DNA of 64,000 bases from Rickettsiales bacterium (GCA_024304995.1 JAMWZD010000001.1:317472-381471), one strand, 5' to 3'. Positions 17,211 to 27,268 are shown, counted from the first letter of the stretch. Notes: generated by a model not told the origin, from the letters alone. Program-made: numbers and translations.

Positions 17211-18653
17211 TTAACTATCTGACTTATGGGCAGATGCTTCCGCAGGTTTTAATGTTCTGATGCTGTTGAGCAGCCCTGTGATGGTTGAAATATTATGCAG
17301 AAATGCGCCGGCATCTTCCATCATGCTGCGCACCAGCAATCGTTTGGATGCATGACCCTCTTCTTCAATTGCTGGCAGAAATGCCAGTGTCACGAAAGAC
17401 AGGATCATAGCCAGCGTGAAAAAGAAATCCCATGCAGACAAAGCTAATGCAGGGTAATTATTTTCTGAAGCTGGTGTCAGAATCTGCAACTGCACGATTA
17501 TCGTTACATCATCCACCAGATAAATCAAAGCACCACCAATGAGTGGCGCAATACCTGCGCAAAGAGACGTGAACATACTGTTTGTCGCAAGATAAAGCGT
17601 GCCATTGTCATTTTGTGGACAAAGTTTAAGCGCAATATTGTTATTTGCCAGGTTAATTCCCGCTGTGGATATGCCTATCAACACATGCAATATCCCCACA
17701 ATCAACAAGCTATATTCATGCGGTTGCGGAAAAGTGGTGAACGTCCACCCCAACAGCGACAATGCAAATATAGGTCCGCATATAGCGATAATGGTTTTGT
17801 TACTGAATGCATCACTATATCGCCCCCAGATTTTCAGCGTTATCATGAAAACAATCTGCGTGAGAATACTATATTTCACCACATCCCCCATAGAGATATG
17901 CAGCCATTCCAGCATATAAACCGTGAAGAATGGCGCAGCCAGATTGAAGGCGAAGTTCCACGCGCCCATGAAATAAATCAGCCGACTAAAATTATGGTGG
18001 CGGAACGGGCGGTTAATATCTTTCCATGAAAATGGTTCTGCTGCTCTGTGGTGCGCAGGGCTGTGATGGATGCGGCGTATCATTTCATTACTGACCAATG
18101 CAAACAACGCAGCCAGACCAAACAGAATAATATAGGGGAATTTGCTGTCTTCTCCAAATTTCATGTCTGCATAATCCCACATAAAACTGATAACAAGCGT
18201 GGCTACTATGCCGCTGAGCGTCGTCAACACCATACGCTGCGAAAAGAAGCTGCCCAGCACCTGTTTTGGAATATAGTCATGCATCCAGCTGTTCCATGCA
18301 CATCCTGCAATCGCACCTCCTGCATAGTGAATAAGCGCTAACACCATGAATACTGGCAGTTGCCACGCATCTGGCAGCGCAAAATTCACCACCATCAGCA
18401 ACAATGCGCCACGCCCGATAATGCCAGACCAATACACGATGGAACGTCTGTTTTCATATCTATCAACCAGATAGACTCCTACAATCTGCACCAGATTGGC
18501 AAGAAACGGAATAGCGCCCAGCACCCCGATAACAAACGGTGATGCACCCATAATAAGCGCAATACCAATAAAGAATGATCCCGCCGTGCAGGCATACATC
18601 ACTTTACTGACAATAGCTTCCGAATATAAAAAGCGACGCTGCTGTTCAAACAT
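17211..18653 (-). CDS. Major facilitator superfamily transporter
   Basis: 480 residues with 12 predicted membrane helices. The loop between helices 2 and 3 carries a relaxed MFS motif (VDRYENRRSIVYWSGIIGRG). A longer cytoplasmic loop sits in the middle (RRIHHSPAHHRAAEPFSWKDI), and the C-terminal tail of about 50 residues is soluble. Substrate unknown. It is divergent from the CBS-domain gene, so the 158-bp region between them could serve both. Confidence 0.82.
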   Translation of the reverse strand: MFEQQRRFLYSEAIVSKVMYACTAGSFFIGIALIMGASPFVIGVLGAIPFLANLVQIVGVYLVDRYENRRSIVYWSGIIGRGALLLMVVNFALPDAWQLPVFMVLALIHYAGGAIAGCAWNSWMHDYIPKQVLGSFFSQRMVLTTLSGIVATLVISFMWDYADMKFGEDSKFPYIILFGLAALFALVSNEMIRRIHHSPAHHRAAEPFSWKDINRPFRHHNFSRLIYFMGAWNFAFNLAAPFFTVYMLEWLHISMGDVVKYSILTQIVFMITLKIWGRYSDAFSNKTIIAICGPIFALSLLGWTFTTFPQPHEYSLLIVGILHVLIGISTAGINLANNNIALKLCPQNDNGTLYLATNSMFTSLCAGIAPLIGGALIYLVDDVTIIVQLQILTPASENNYPALALSAWDFFFTLAMILSFVTLAFLPAIEEEGHASKRLLVRSMMEDAGAFLHNISTITGLLNSIRTLKPAEASAHKSDS

Positions 18654-18747
18654 GCATCTGTTCTAAATTGCTCAACCTAAAAAAGATATATGGCGCAGGC
18701 TAAAAAATCTGAAACAAATGAAACATATATGTGCATAGCAGATATGG

Positions 18748-18767
18748 TTTCAGATTCACTTCAGCTT
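18748..18767 (+). promoter_or_regulatory. Response-regulator-like direct repeat before the CBS gene
   Basis: Two TTCAG half-sites 11 bp apart (TTTCAGATTCACTTCAGCTT), 44 bp before the ATG. The same 20-bp site with two differences occurs at 21433-21452 in front of the efflux operon. An 11-bp direct-repeat period is typical for OmpR/PhoB-family dimers. A TAGGAT 7 bp further on could be the -10. Confidence 0.55.
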
Positions 18768-18811
18768 CATCTGTTAGGATAAAGAATAAGATTTGAAAAG
18801 AGAGGAATGAA

Positions 18812-19369
18812 ATGTCAGATTTAACATTATATAACACTGCAAAAGTAGATGAACCCATATGGCCAGATCAAAAAGAGCAGCTTACGCTCGAATCATCAGC
18901 GCTGCACGTTTTTACAGACTTTAAAGACACCAAGCCATTAGTGATCGAAGCAGATGTGAGCATCACGGAATTAGTGCTTCTGATGCGCAAATCACATGTG
19001 CGTATGAAAGTGGTGGTGGATAGCGACAATAAATTTATGGGTATTATCACGCTTGATGATGTGCAGGAGCGCTATATTGTTCAGAAAGTATCTGAAGGAT
19101 ATACGCGTCAGGAATTGCTTGTTTCTGACTTTATGCAGAAAAAACAGAATCTGAAAGCCTGTGAATATCATGATATTGCGAAAGCCACCATACAGGATGT
19201 GCTTGAAACCCTGCAACATAACAAACAGCAACATTGTCTTGTGATTGATCGTGAGGCTCACAAAATTCGTGGTGTCATCTCTGCGACAGATATTGCCCGA
19301 ATGCTGCATATTGATGTGGATATTACCGTTGCGCTGTCGTTTCAACGCTTGCATTATCTGTATCGCTGA
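18812..19369 (+). CDS. CBS-domain pair protein
   Basis: 185 residues. An N-terminal stretch of 45 residues is followed by two CBS motifs: about 50-105 (KPLVIEADVSITELVLLM to FMGIITLDDVQERYI) and about 120-180 (AKATIQDVLETLQHN to IRGVISATDIARML). CBS pairs bind adenosine nucleotides and usually regulate a partner. The free-standing form gives no partner; the shared regulatory site suggests it is switched on with the RND pump. GAGAGGA lies 6 nt before the ATG. Its last 47 bp overlap the end of the histidine kinase gene on the other strand. Confidence 0.85.
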   Translation: MSDLTLYNTAKVDEPIWPDQKEQLTLESSALHVFTDFKDTKPLVIEADVSITELVLLMRKSHVRMKVVVDSDNKFMGIITLDDVQERYIVQKVSEGYTRQELLVSDFMQKKQNLKACEYHDIAKATIQDVLETLQHNKQQHCLVIDREAHKIRGVISATDIARMLHIDVDITVALSFQRLHYLYR

Positions 19370-20714
19370 GTGACCAAGCGGGGAAGCTAACTTCAAAAGT
19401 TACGCCTTCTCCGCCTAGTCCTTTTTTAGTAGCAATCGTTGCGTGATGTGCATCTGCAACCCATTTGACGATCGCCAGCCCCAACCCACTCCCTTCCGCG
19501 TGGAAGTCTGCCGCGCGGTAAAAGCTGTCAAACAGCTTTTCCTGCTCCGCATGGTTTAAACCAATGCCATCATCCTTGACTGTTAAAATAACATGACCAT
19601 CATGCTGGCTTAGCGACAGCAGCACATAACCATCTTCATGCGTATATTTTAACGCATTTTCGAGCAGATTTCGCAACATTGCAAGCAACATGCTGCGTTC
19701 CCCCTCAATGCATAATCCGTCCTGAATATCACATTCCAATGTGCGTTTCAGGCTGAGAGCATATGCTGCTGTTTCCTGCGCATTTTCCTTGCACAGGCTG
19801 CTGATATCCACTGGCGCAAACACCTGATCTGATTGTTGGACACGCACAAATGTCAGCAGTTTTTCAATCAGCATATTCATGCGTTCTATGGTAGGCAGGG
19901 CTTCGTGCAGCATACGGTCTGCTTTTTTCGGGTCTTTGGTGCGCAGTGCCACCTGCAACTGTGTTTTCAGCGCGGCAAGCGGTGTGCGCAGTTCATGCGC
20001 AGCATAGTTCGAGAATTGCTTTTCATGTTCCAGCACATGCGATGTTCGTTTCATCAAATCATTAATTGCATCCACCACAGGCACAATTTCTGCGGGAATA
20101 ACAGGTGCGTCTATCGGTTCGAGATTATTGGGGTCACGCTTGCGGATAACAGATGAAATAGCGTTTAAAGGTCTGATGCCTCGCGCCACTCCAAACCAGA
20201 TGACCATAGTGATAAGTGGTATAATCAGAATATGGGGCAGAAAGATACCCCCCAGAATATGGCTTATCAGCTCTTCACGCACCTCATATCGCTCTGCCAC
20301 TTCAATGCTGATGTCGCCGTCATGCAACACATAAAAACGCCAGTGATGGTCTTCAAACAAGCGCTCGGTAAATCCTGATGTTTCAATCAGTGAACCGAAT
20401 GAATCGCTATTGCTGGTATAGAGAATTAATTCCCGATTCAGCCATACGCGGTAAGCGAAGTTTTTCTCATATGCATGTAAGTCAGGGCTGACATCTGTGT
20501 TAATACGTTTTAGCTGCGTTTTTTTCTGTGCAATTTCCTGCTCGGTAAGTTCATGCAATACACTGGCAAAATGGGTGAGCTGCGCATCATATATCTGCCG
20601 CGCTTCTTTATAGGCTGCATAATAAGAGGCGATGCCAACAAATATGAACGCTGCAATAATCGGCAGCACCAGCAATTGCAACAGCCGCACACTAAGTGAT
20701 GTTTCTGCGCTCAT
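19323..20714 (-). CDS. Sensor histidine kinase, QseC/TctE-like
   Basis: 463 residues. Helix 1 at about 11-30, a periplasmic sensor of about 120 residues ending in HWRFYVLHDGDISIEVAERY (pattern of the two-component sensor N-terminal domain found in QseC/TctE proteins), helix 2 at about 153-178, then a HAMP-like linker. The H box is AAHELRTPLAAL with the phospho-accepting His at 240; the N box (NLLENALKY), G1 (DDGIGLN) and G2 (GSGLGLAIVKW) are intact. The gene overlaps the response regulator gene by 4 bp. It probably senses a periplasmic cue and controls the adjacent efflux pump. Confidence 0.92.
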   Translation of the reverse strand: MSAETSLSVRLLQLLVLPIIAAFIFVGIASYYAAYKEARQIYDAQLTHFASVLHELTEQEIAQKKTQLKRINTDVSPDLHAYEKNFAYRVWLNRELILYTSNSDSFGSLIETSGFTERLFEDHHWRFYVLHDGDISIEVAERYEVREELISHILGGIFLPHILIIPLITMVIWFGVARGIRPLNAISSVIRKRDPNNLEPIDAPVIPAEIVPVVDAINDLMKRTSHVLEHEKQFSNYAAHELRTPLAALKTQLQVALRTKDPKKADRMLHEALPTIERMNMLIEKLLTFVRVQQSDQVFAPVDISSLCKENAQETAAYALSLKRTLECDIQDGLCIEGERSMLLAMLRNLLENALKYTHEDGYVLLSLSQHDGHVILTVKDDGIGLNHAEQEKLFDSFYRAADFHAEGSGLGLAIVKWVADAHHATIATKKGLGGEGVTFEVSFPAWSLSDTDNASVETTAQR

Positions 20715-21370
20715 GGTCTACGCTCTATAATATAACCCACACCGCGAATGGTTTTAATTAGTTCCTTTCCCAGCTTGCGGCGAATGGAAGAAATATGCAC
20801 TTCTACAGTGTTGCTCTCAAAGTCGTCATTCCAGTCATAGATCTTTTCTTCAATCTGCTGGCGGCTCAGGCAGCGCCCTGCATTGTCCATCAGCAGATAT
20901 AAAATATCGAATTCCTTAAGGGAACATCGCACTGATCTGCCTGCTTGGGTGACAGCTTTTGCCAGATAATCCAGACTAATATCTCCATATTCGAGCGTCA
21001 CGTTCTTATATGAGCCTTTGCGCCTGAGCAATGCGCGAATGCGCGCAAGTAGTTCTTCAAAGTCAAATGGCTTGACGAGATAATCATCTGCCCCGCGATC
21101 CAGTCCTTCGACACGTTGATGGGTGGCATCCTGTGCGGTAAGAATCAATACAGGAATGGTATTTGCTGCTTTTCGGATATTGCTGAGCAAATCCAGCCCG
21201 CTCATGCCAGGAAGATTGATATCCAGCACTATGATGTCATAATCAATATCTTCAAGCGCCAGTTCTGCGTCTTCTGCATTCAGCATCCAGTCGCAGGAAT
21301 ATTCTTCTTTCAGCCCTTCATATATTGCCTGTCCCAGTTTCTTATCATCTTCAATCAATAATATTCTCAT
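20711..21370 (-). CDS. OmpR/PhoB-family response regulator, QseB-like
   Basis: 219 residues. Receiver domain with acidic pair EDD (8-9), phospho-acceptor Asp50 in IIVLDINLPG, and the conserved Lys in YLVKPFDF. The winged-helix domain begins about residue 125 and has the usual recognition region (NTVEVHISSIRRKLG, IRGVGYII). It is the first gene of the operon with the kinase, divergent from the RND operon; the 128-bp space between holds a direct-repeat site for an OmpR-type dimer. Likely activator of the pump and perhaps of its own operon. Confidence 0.93.
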   Translation of the reverse strand: MRILLIEDDKKLGQAIYEGLKEEYSCDWMLNAEDAELALEDIDYDIIVLDINLPGMSGLDLLSNIRKAANTIPVLILTAQDATHQRVEGLDRGADDYLVKPFDFEELLARIRALLRRKGSYKNVTLEYGDISLDYLAKAVTQAGRSVRCSLKEFDILYLLMDNAGRCLSRQQIEEKIYDWNDDFESNTVEVHISSIRRKLGKELIKTIRGVGYIIERRP

Positions 21371-21432
21371 CTATTCAGCAATACATTATATGCCATTCTT
21401 GGCAAGAATGAATATAATCTTCCTTATAACCA

Positions 21433-21452
21433 TTTCAGATTCGCTTCAGGTT
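21433..21452 (+). promoter_or_regulatory. Response-regulator-like direct repeat before the RND operon
   Basis: TTTCAGATTCGCTTCAGGTT: two TTCAG half-sites with an 11-bp period, 46 bp before the ATG of the adaptor gene and 63 bp from the response regulator start. Matches the site at 18748-18767 in 18 of 20 positions and in distance to the start codon. Confidence 0.6.
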
Positions 21453-21498
21453 ACTGTGTCATAACCGTGAAATAATATACTAACTCTGAATTGGATTT

Positions 21499-22596
21499 AT
21501 GAAGAAACTTATTTTATGTACGACCGCATTGCTGATTATTGGTGGAATTGCGGTTTATGGAATACCTGACATTAAGCACCAAAAAGAAGGACATCATACA
21601 GGCGAACTGCCAATAGCACAACCGTGGAGAGATACGGTCACCATTAAGCAGGATTATGTAGCGCAGATTGAAGCCTCACAACATATTGAACTGCGTTCAT
21701 TTGAAAAAGGATATTTGCAGCAAAGTTTTGCCAAAGAAGGACAGATGGTGAAGCAGGGACAGAAACTCTTTCAGATTATGCCACTCATTACCGAAGCGGA
21801 ATTTAAAAAAGCCAAAGCGGAATATGAATTAACAAGGCTGGAGTATGAGAACACGGCATTGCTTAGAAAAAATAACGTTGTCTCTCCCAATGAACTTGGG
21901 CTGGCGAAGGCACGTCTGGACAAAGCAAAGGCAGAAATGGAACTGGCGCAGACCCATCTTGATTTTACCACGATAAAAGCACCATTTGACGGCATTATAG
22001 ACCGCTTTCACGTGCGTCTTGGGAGTCTGATCGATGAAGGTGAATTGCTGACCAATCTCTCTGATAACCGCAATATGTGGGTATATTTCAATGTGTCTGA
22101 GCGCGAATATCTGGATTATATGGAGCGCAAGAAAAATGCGGGTGATGTTCCTGTCACGCTGATGCTGGCAAATGGCAAGGCATTTGAATATCAGGGTACG
22201 ATTGACACGATCGAAGCAGATTTTAACAATGAAACAGGCAATGTTGCGTTCCGCGCCACTTTCCCAAATCCAGATGGATTGTTGCGTCATGGGGAAACAG
22301 GCAGTGTGGTAATTGCAGAAACACATGAAAACGCATTGCTGGTGCCACAAAAAGCCACATTTGAAATTCTGGATAAGAAATTTGTGTATATTGTGGACAA
22401 GGAAGGCAAAGTGGCATCACGCGAAATTACAGTGGAGCATGAATTGCCGCATTTCTTCGTCATCTCCTCAGGGCTGAATGAAGGTGACTACATACTGCTT
22501 GAAGGCATCGGAAAAGTTCATGCAGGACAAAAAGTAGACACACGTGAGGAGTCGCATGATGCACTGCTCACCAGCCTGAATCTGCCTGTGGAGTAA
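21499..22596 (+). CDS. RND efflux periplasmic adaptor (membrane fusion protein)
   Basis: 365 residues. An N-terminal hydrophobic anchor (LCTTALLIIGGIAVYG) without a proper lipobox is followed by the lipoyl/biotinyl-like half motif, a coiled-coil hairpin at about 97-155 (AEFKKAKAEYELTRLEYE, LGLAKARLDKAKAEMELAQ), the second lipoyl half (TIKAPFDGIIDRFHVRLGSL) and beta-barrel domains. AcrA/MexA class. It links the inner-membrane pump to the outer-membrane channel. First gene of a three-gene operon; 5 bp separate it from the pump gene. Confidence 0.92.
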   Translation: MKKLILCTTALLIIGGIAVYGIPDIKHQKEGHHTGELPIAQPWRDTVTIKQDYVAQIEASQHIELRSFEKGYLQQSFAKEGQMVKQGQKLFQIMPLITEAEFKKAKAEYELTRLEYENTALLRKNNVVSPNELGLAKARLDKAKAEMELAQTHLDFTTIKAPFDGIIDRFHVRLGSLIDEGELLTNLSDNRNMWVYFNVSEREYLDYMERKKNAGDVPVTLMLANGKAFEYQGTIDTIEADFNNETGNVAFRATFPNPDGLLRHGETGSVVIAETHENALLVPQKATFEILDKKFVYIVDKEGKVASREITVEHELPHFFVISSGLNEGDYILLEGIGKVHAGQKVDTREESHDALLTSLNLPVE

Positions 22597-22601
22597 ATAT
22601 C

Positions 22602-25600
22602 ATGTTTGAAAAATTCATTCATCGCCCTGTGCTGGCGATTGTCCTCTCTTTGATTATTGTATTTATGGGCATACTCTCATTATATACATTACCCGTCTCA
22701 CAATTTCCGAAAATTGCGCCACCACGCGTGCTAATATTTCTGGCATTTCCCGGAGCTAGCGCAGATGTGCTGGTAAATTCCACCCTCATCCCGTTAGAGC
22801 AGAGCATTAACGGCGTTCCAGGTATGCGCTATATCGTATCAGATGCTACCAGCGCAGGCGAAGCGACCATACAAGTGATCTTTGATCCTGACGTGGACCC
22901 GAATGATGCGGTGGTGATGGTGAAAAACCGTATTGATCAGGCGATCAACAAATTGCCGCCACTGGTGCAGCTTGAAGGGGTGTTTGTGCAGCCTGTGCAG
23001 CCCAGCATGTTGATGTATGTGAATTTATATAGCACAGACGAAAAAGCAGATGAAAAGTTTTTGTTCAACTATGCGAATATTCGCCTGCTACCTGAATTAA
23101 AGCGTATTCGCGGCATTGGGCAGGCGCAGAATCTGGGTTCGCGCTATTATGCGATGCGCGTGTGGCTGAATCCTGACCGTATGCGCGCCTATAATGTGTC
23201 TACGGATGAAGTGATGAAAGCGATGGAAGAACAAAGCATCATTGGTCGCCCGGGGCGCATTGGGCAAAGTTCAGGCAAAAAAGCGCAGTCACTGGAATAT
23301 GTGCTCATTCATGAAGGACGCTTTAATACGGCAGAAAAATATGAAAATATTGTGATTCGTGCGAACGAAAAAGGCGAATTGCTGCATTTAAAAGATGTGG
23401 CTGAAGTGGAACTGGATAGCGAATTTTACGATATTTATTCCACGGTAGACGGGCATCCTTCAGCAGCCATTCTGCTTAAGCAAACCTTCAACAGCAACGC
23501 GAATGAAGTGATTGACGCAGTGAAAGCCAAGCTGGAGGAAATGGAAAAGGAATTTCCTACAGGCATGAAATATAAGATCAGCTATGATGTGTCCAACTTC
23601 CTTGACGCTTCAGTTGACAAAGTACAACATACGCTGATTGAAGCATTTGTTCTGGTGGCATTTGTAGTGTTCCTGTTTTTAGGTGACTGGCGTTCCACGC
23701 TTATCCCCATTCTGGCAGTTCCCGTATCACTCATAGGTGCGTTCATCGCTGTGCAGGCATTTGGCATGACCATTAACCTGATTACGTTGTTCGCACTGGT
23801 GCTTGCCATCGGGATTGTGGTGGATGATGCGATTGTGGTGGTGGAAGCCGTCCACGCGAAAATGGAGGAAGATGATGTCGGACCATATCGCGCAGTGCAG
23901 CGTGTGCTTGGTGAAATTAGCGGGGCAGTGATTGCGATTACGTTGCTGATGACTGCGGTGTTCGTGCCGATTGCGTTTATGACAGGACCAGTGGGTGTGT
24001 TGCTGAAGCAATTTTCCATTACCATGGCAACAGCAATCGTGCTTTCAGGTCTGGTAGCATTAACACTTACCCCAGTGTTGAGTGCGATGATTTTAAAACG
24101 TCATGATCCACATCATAAAAAACGGCGCAATCCATTATCACGTTTTCTGGATCAGTTTAATGCATTATTTGAACGCTTGAGCGGTGTTTATGTTGGTGTG
24201 CTGACGCGCATCATCCACCGCAAATGGCTGACGATGATAGTAATAGCAGCCTTCTCAGCGGGAATTTACCTTGTGAGCCTGATAGTGCCATCAGGATTTA
24301 TTCCGAATGAAGATCAGGCGATGATCTATGCAATTATTCAAACCCCTCCAGGCTCTACGTTGGAAAAAACATTTGCTGTTGCGCAGAATCTGCAAACGAT
24401 TGCTCAAAAGGTGGATGGGGTGGAATCCGTATCCTCCCTTGCAGGGTTTGAAATTCTTACTGAAGGACGCGGTTCTAACGCTGGAACATGCTTTATCAAC
24501 CTGACAAACTGGTCTGAACGTGACCGATCTGTTTTAGAGATTATTGATGAACTGGAAGAAAAAACCCGCAATCTTGGTGCGGTGATCGAATATTTCGAGC
24601 CACCCGCAGTGCCAGGATATGGCGCGGCAGGGGGTGTGTCCTTCCGCTTGCTGGATAAAACTAACGGTTCGGATTATAATAGTTTCGGCGAGCTGAATAA
24701 GGAATTTATGGCAGCATTGAAAAAACGCCCTGAACTGACAGGCTTGTTCACCTTCTACGCCACAAATTACCCGCAATATGAACTCAAAATTGATGCAGAA
24801 AAAGCCATGCAAAAAGGTGTCTCCATCGGAGATGCCATGGAAAATCTGAACATTATGATCGGTAGCACATATGAGCAGGGATTCATCCGTTTTGGACAAT
24901 TCTTCAAAGTCTATGTGCAGGCAGCACCAGAATTTCGCCGCCTGCCATCTGATGTGCTGAATTTATATACCAAAAATGAGCAGGGTGAAATGGTGCCTTA
25001 TTCCTCTTTCATGACATTGCATAAACAACAGGGACCTAATGAAATTACACGCTTTAACGTGTATAATTCCGCGGTGATTCGCGCCGTTCCTGCACCAGGT
25101 TATACTACTGGTGATGCGATTGATGCCATCCGCGCTGTGGAAAAGGAAATGTTACCACGCGGCTATGAAGTGGCGTGGGAAGGGTTGACATATGATGAAG
25201 CCGCGCGGGGCAATGAAGCAATATATATCTTCGCTGTAGTGTTACTGTTTGTGTATCTTGTGCTGGCAGCGCAATATGAAAGTTTCATTGTGCCTTTTGC
25301 GGTGATCTTCTCTCTCCCTCCTGGCATTTTTGGAGCATTGCTGCTGGTGAAAGGGCTTGGGCTGGCAAATGATGTTTATGCACAGGTAGGCATTATCATG
25401 CTGGTCGGCTTGCTTGGCAAAAACGCGGTGCTTATTGTGGAATTTGCCCGCCAGAAACAGCAAGCAGGCATGAGCGTGCTGGACGCTGCCATTGAAGGCG
25501 CGCGCGTCCGTTTCCGCCCCATTTTAATGACCTCTTTCGCGTTCATCGCAGGGCTGATTCCACTCACTTTTGCAACGGGTGCAGGATCAGTTGCGAATAA

Positions 25601-25778
25601 CACAATTGGCGCATCTGCCTTAGGGGGGATGTTGCTTGGCACGTTGTTTGGTGTCCTCATCGTGCCAGGACTTTATTATATCTTCGCGTCACTGGTGCAG
25701 GGCAAAGACCTGATCCGTGATGAAGATAACACACCATTGACTGAACCAAAACCACAAAAACAATATCACCATGAATAA
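22602..25778 (+). CDS. RND multidrug efflux transporter (AcrB/MexB class)
   Basis: 1058 residues, normal for hydrophobe/amphiphile RND pumps. Twelve membrane helices in the 1+5+1+5 order with two large periplasmic loops. The proton-relay residues are visible: the Asp pair in GIVVDDAIVVVE (helix 4) and the Lys in GLLGKNAVLIVEFA (helix 10). Starts MFEKFIHRPVLAIVLSLII as usual. Drives drug, bile-salt or lipid export using the proton gradient; substrates unknown. Its end overlaps the outer-membrane channel gene by 8 bp. Confidence 0.96.
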   Translation: MFEKFIHRPVLAIVLSLIIVFMGILSLYTLPVSQFPKIAPPRVLIFLAFPGASADVLVNSTLIPLEQSINGVPGMRYIVSDATSAGEATIQVIFDPDVDPNDAVVMVKNRIDQAINKLPPLVQLEGVFVQPVQPSMLMYVNLYSTDEKADEKFLFNYANIRLLPELKRIRGIGQAQNLGSRYYAMRVWLNPDRMRAYNVSTDEVMKAMEEQSIIGRPGRIGQSSGKKAQSLEYVLIHEGRFNTAEKYENIVIRANEKGELLHLKDVAEVELDSEFYDIYSTVDGHPSAAILLKQTFNSNANEVIDAVKAKLEEMEKEFPTGMKYKISYDVSNFLDASVDKVQHTLIEAFVLVAFVVFLFLGDWRSTLIPILAVPVSLIGAFIAVQAFGMTINLITLFALVLAIGIVVDDAIVVVEAVHAKMEEDDVGPYRAVQRVLGEISGAVIAITLLMTAVFVPIAFMTGPVGVLLKQFSITMATAIVLSGLVALTLTPVLSAMILKRHDPHHKKRRNPLSRFLDQFNALFERLSGVYVGVLTRIIHRKWLTMIVIAAFSAGIYLVSLIVPSGFIPNEDQAMIYAIIQTPPGSTLEKTFAVAQNLQTIAQKVDGVESVSSLAGFEILTEGRGSNAGTCFINLTNWSERDRSVLEIIDELEEKTRNLGAVIEYFEPPAVPGYGAAGGVSFRLLDKTNGSDYNSFGELNKEFMAALKKRPELTGLFTFYATNYPQYELKIDAEKAMQKGVSIGDAMENLNIMIGSTYEQGFIRFGQFFKVYVQAAPEFRRLPSDVLNLYTKNEQGEMVPYSSFMTLHKQQGPNEITRFNVYNSAVIRAVPAPGYTTGDAIDAIRAVEKEMLPRGYEVAWEGLTYDEAARGNEAIYIFAVVLLFVYLVLAAQYESFIVPFAVIFSLPPGIFGALLLVKGLGLANDVYAQVGIIMLVGLLGKNAVLIVEFARQKQQAGMSVLDAAIEGARVRFRPILMTSFAFIAGLIPLTFATGAGSVANNTIGASALGGMLLGTLFGVLIVPGLYYIFASLVQGKDLIRDEDNTPLTEPKPQKQYHHE

Positions 25779-27201
25779 ATCTATCCTTTATGCGGGCATA
25801 TGCATTGCTGCACTTGCTTCCTGCGCCCCTCAGCTTGATGAGACTGACAAGCAGAGCAGCTTGCGTGTGCCAGAGCAATTTGCCAGTGCCAGTCAGGAGC
25901 AACCAGCTCAAAATGCAGTGCAACCAGATATGCCGTGGCAGGAATTTTTTGCAGATGAAACATTGCAGCAATTAATTGGCGCAGCCCTGAAGCAGAATCG
26001 GGAACTAAAGATTCTTGAACAACGCATTGCCATTGCACAAAATGAAGTGCAGGCGCGCACAGGCGAATATCTGCCGAAGGTGGATGTTGTTGCAGGCTAT
26101 GAATATGAGAAAGTGGGCGAGTTTACATCTCAGGGCGTGAATGATGAGCAGGCTGGCGTAAGCGAGCGGCTTCGCATTCATCGCATAGGATTTAATGCTT
26201 CATGGGAGGTGGATATATGGAACCGTATGCGCAATGCTGCCAAAGCCGCGCATATGGAATTTCTCGCCTCTCAGGAAGCCAGACATTATGCCATCACTCA
26301 GCTTGTATCAGAAGTGGCGCATGAATATTACGAGCTTAAAGCGCTGGATATGCAACGCACTATCTTAGCAGAATATATTGATACGCTAAGCAAAGCGCGG
26401 CAGGTGGTGGAATGGCAGATGCAGGCCGCGCGTGCCACTTCCTTAGCGGTGAAACGGTTTGATGCGGAAGTGCTGAAAAACAAAACGCGCCAAACGGAAC
26501 TGAATCAACGCATTACACTGACAGAAAATAATCTGAATGTTCTGCTGGGGCAGTTGCCTGAAACCATAACGCGCAATAATGCGGACATCACGGAAATGAT
26601 GCCACTGCCAGTTAATGCTGGTTTGCCGGTGGCATTGCTGGAAAACAGACCAGACATAAAACAGGTAACGCTGGAACTGGAAGCCGCAAAACTGAACGTG
26701 CAATCCGCCAAAGCAAGATTTTATCCTTCTTTAACGCTGGATGCTTCCATAGGGTATGAGGCATTTAATGCAGCACATTTCCTAAGCTCGCCAGAATCCC
26801 TTTTTTACAATGCAGCCGCAGGCATCGCCGCACCGTTGCTGAACCGTATGGCAATTGAAGCGGATTATCGCAGCGCTAACAGCAAACAGATTCAGGCAGT
26901 TTATGAGTATGAACAGACATTCATTAATGCCTTTACAGAAGTGAATAATCAGCTTGCGGTGATAGGTAATACGAACACCATGTATGAGCTTAAGGAGCAG
27001 GAAATTCAGACATTAACAGATTCACTGAATATTGCTGACATCCTGTTCAAAGCTGCACGCATTGATTATCTCGAAACATTATTGACCCAACGGGATTATC
27101 TGGATGCACGTCTGGAACTGGTGGAAATGAAAAAGAACCAGTTTCAGGCTTATGTGACACTATACAAAGCGCTTGGTGGCGGCTGGAGAGAGCCAGCATA
27201 A
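25771..27201 (+). CDS. Outer-membrane efflux lipoprotein (OprM/NodT class)
   Basis: 476 residues. The signal peptide ends in a lipobox (AALASC, Cys18), so the mature protein is acylated as in OprM. It has the two internally repeated TolC-family halves with long helices (EQRIAIAQNEVQARTGEYLP; LELEAAKLNVQSAKARFYPS). Completes the tripartite pump with the two upstream genes and is translationally coupled to the transporter. Confidence 0.93.
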   Translation: MNKSILYAGICIAALASCAPQLDETDKQSSLRVPEQFASASQEQPAQNAVQPDMPWQEFFADETLQQLIGAALKQNRELKILEQRIAIAQNEVQARTGEYLPKVDVVAGYEYEKVGEFTSQGVNDEQAGVSERLRIHRIGFNASWEVDIWNRMRNAAKAAHMEFLASQEARHYAITQLVSEVAHEYYELKALDMQRTILAEYIDTLSKARQVVEWQMQAARATSLAVKRFDAEVLKNKTRQTELNQRITLTENNLNVLLGQLPETITRNNADITEMMPLPVNAGLPVALLENRPDIKQVTLELEAAKLNVQSAKARFYPSLTLDASIGYEAFNAAHFLSSPESLFYNAAAGIAAPLLNRMAIEADYRSANSKQIQAVYEYEQTFINAFTEVNNQLAVIGNTNTMYELKEQEIQTLTDSLNIADILFKAARIDYLETLLTQRDYLDARLELVEMKKNQFQAYVTLYKALGGGWREPA

Positions 27202-27268
27202 ATAAGAAGAGAACGACTGAGGGTTTATGAAAAAGCATTTTATTTATTTGCTGGCAAACGCAATTAAA

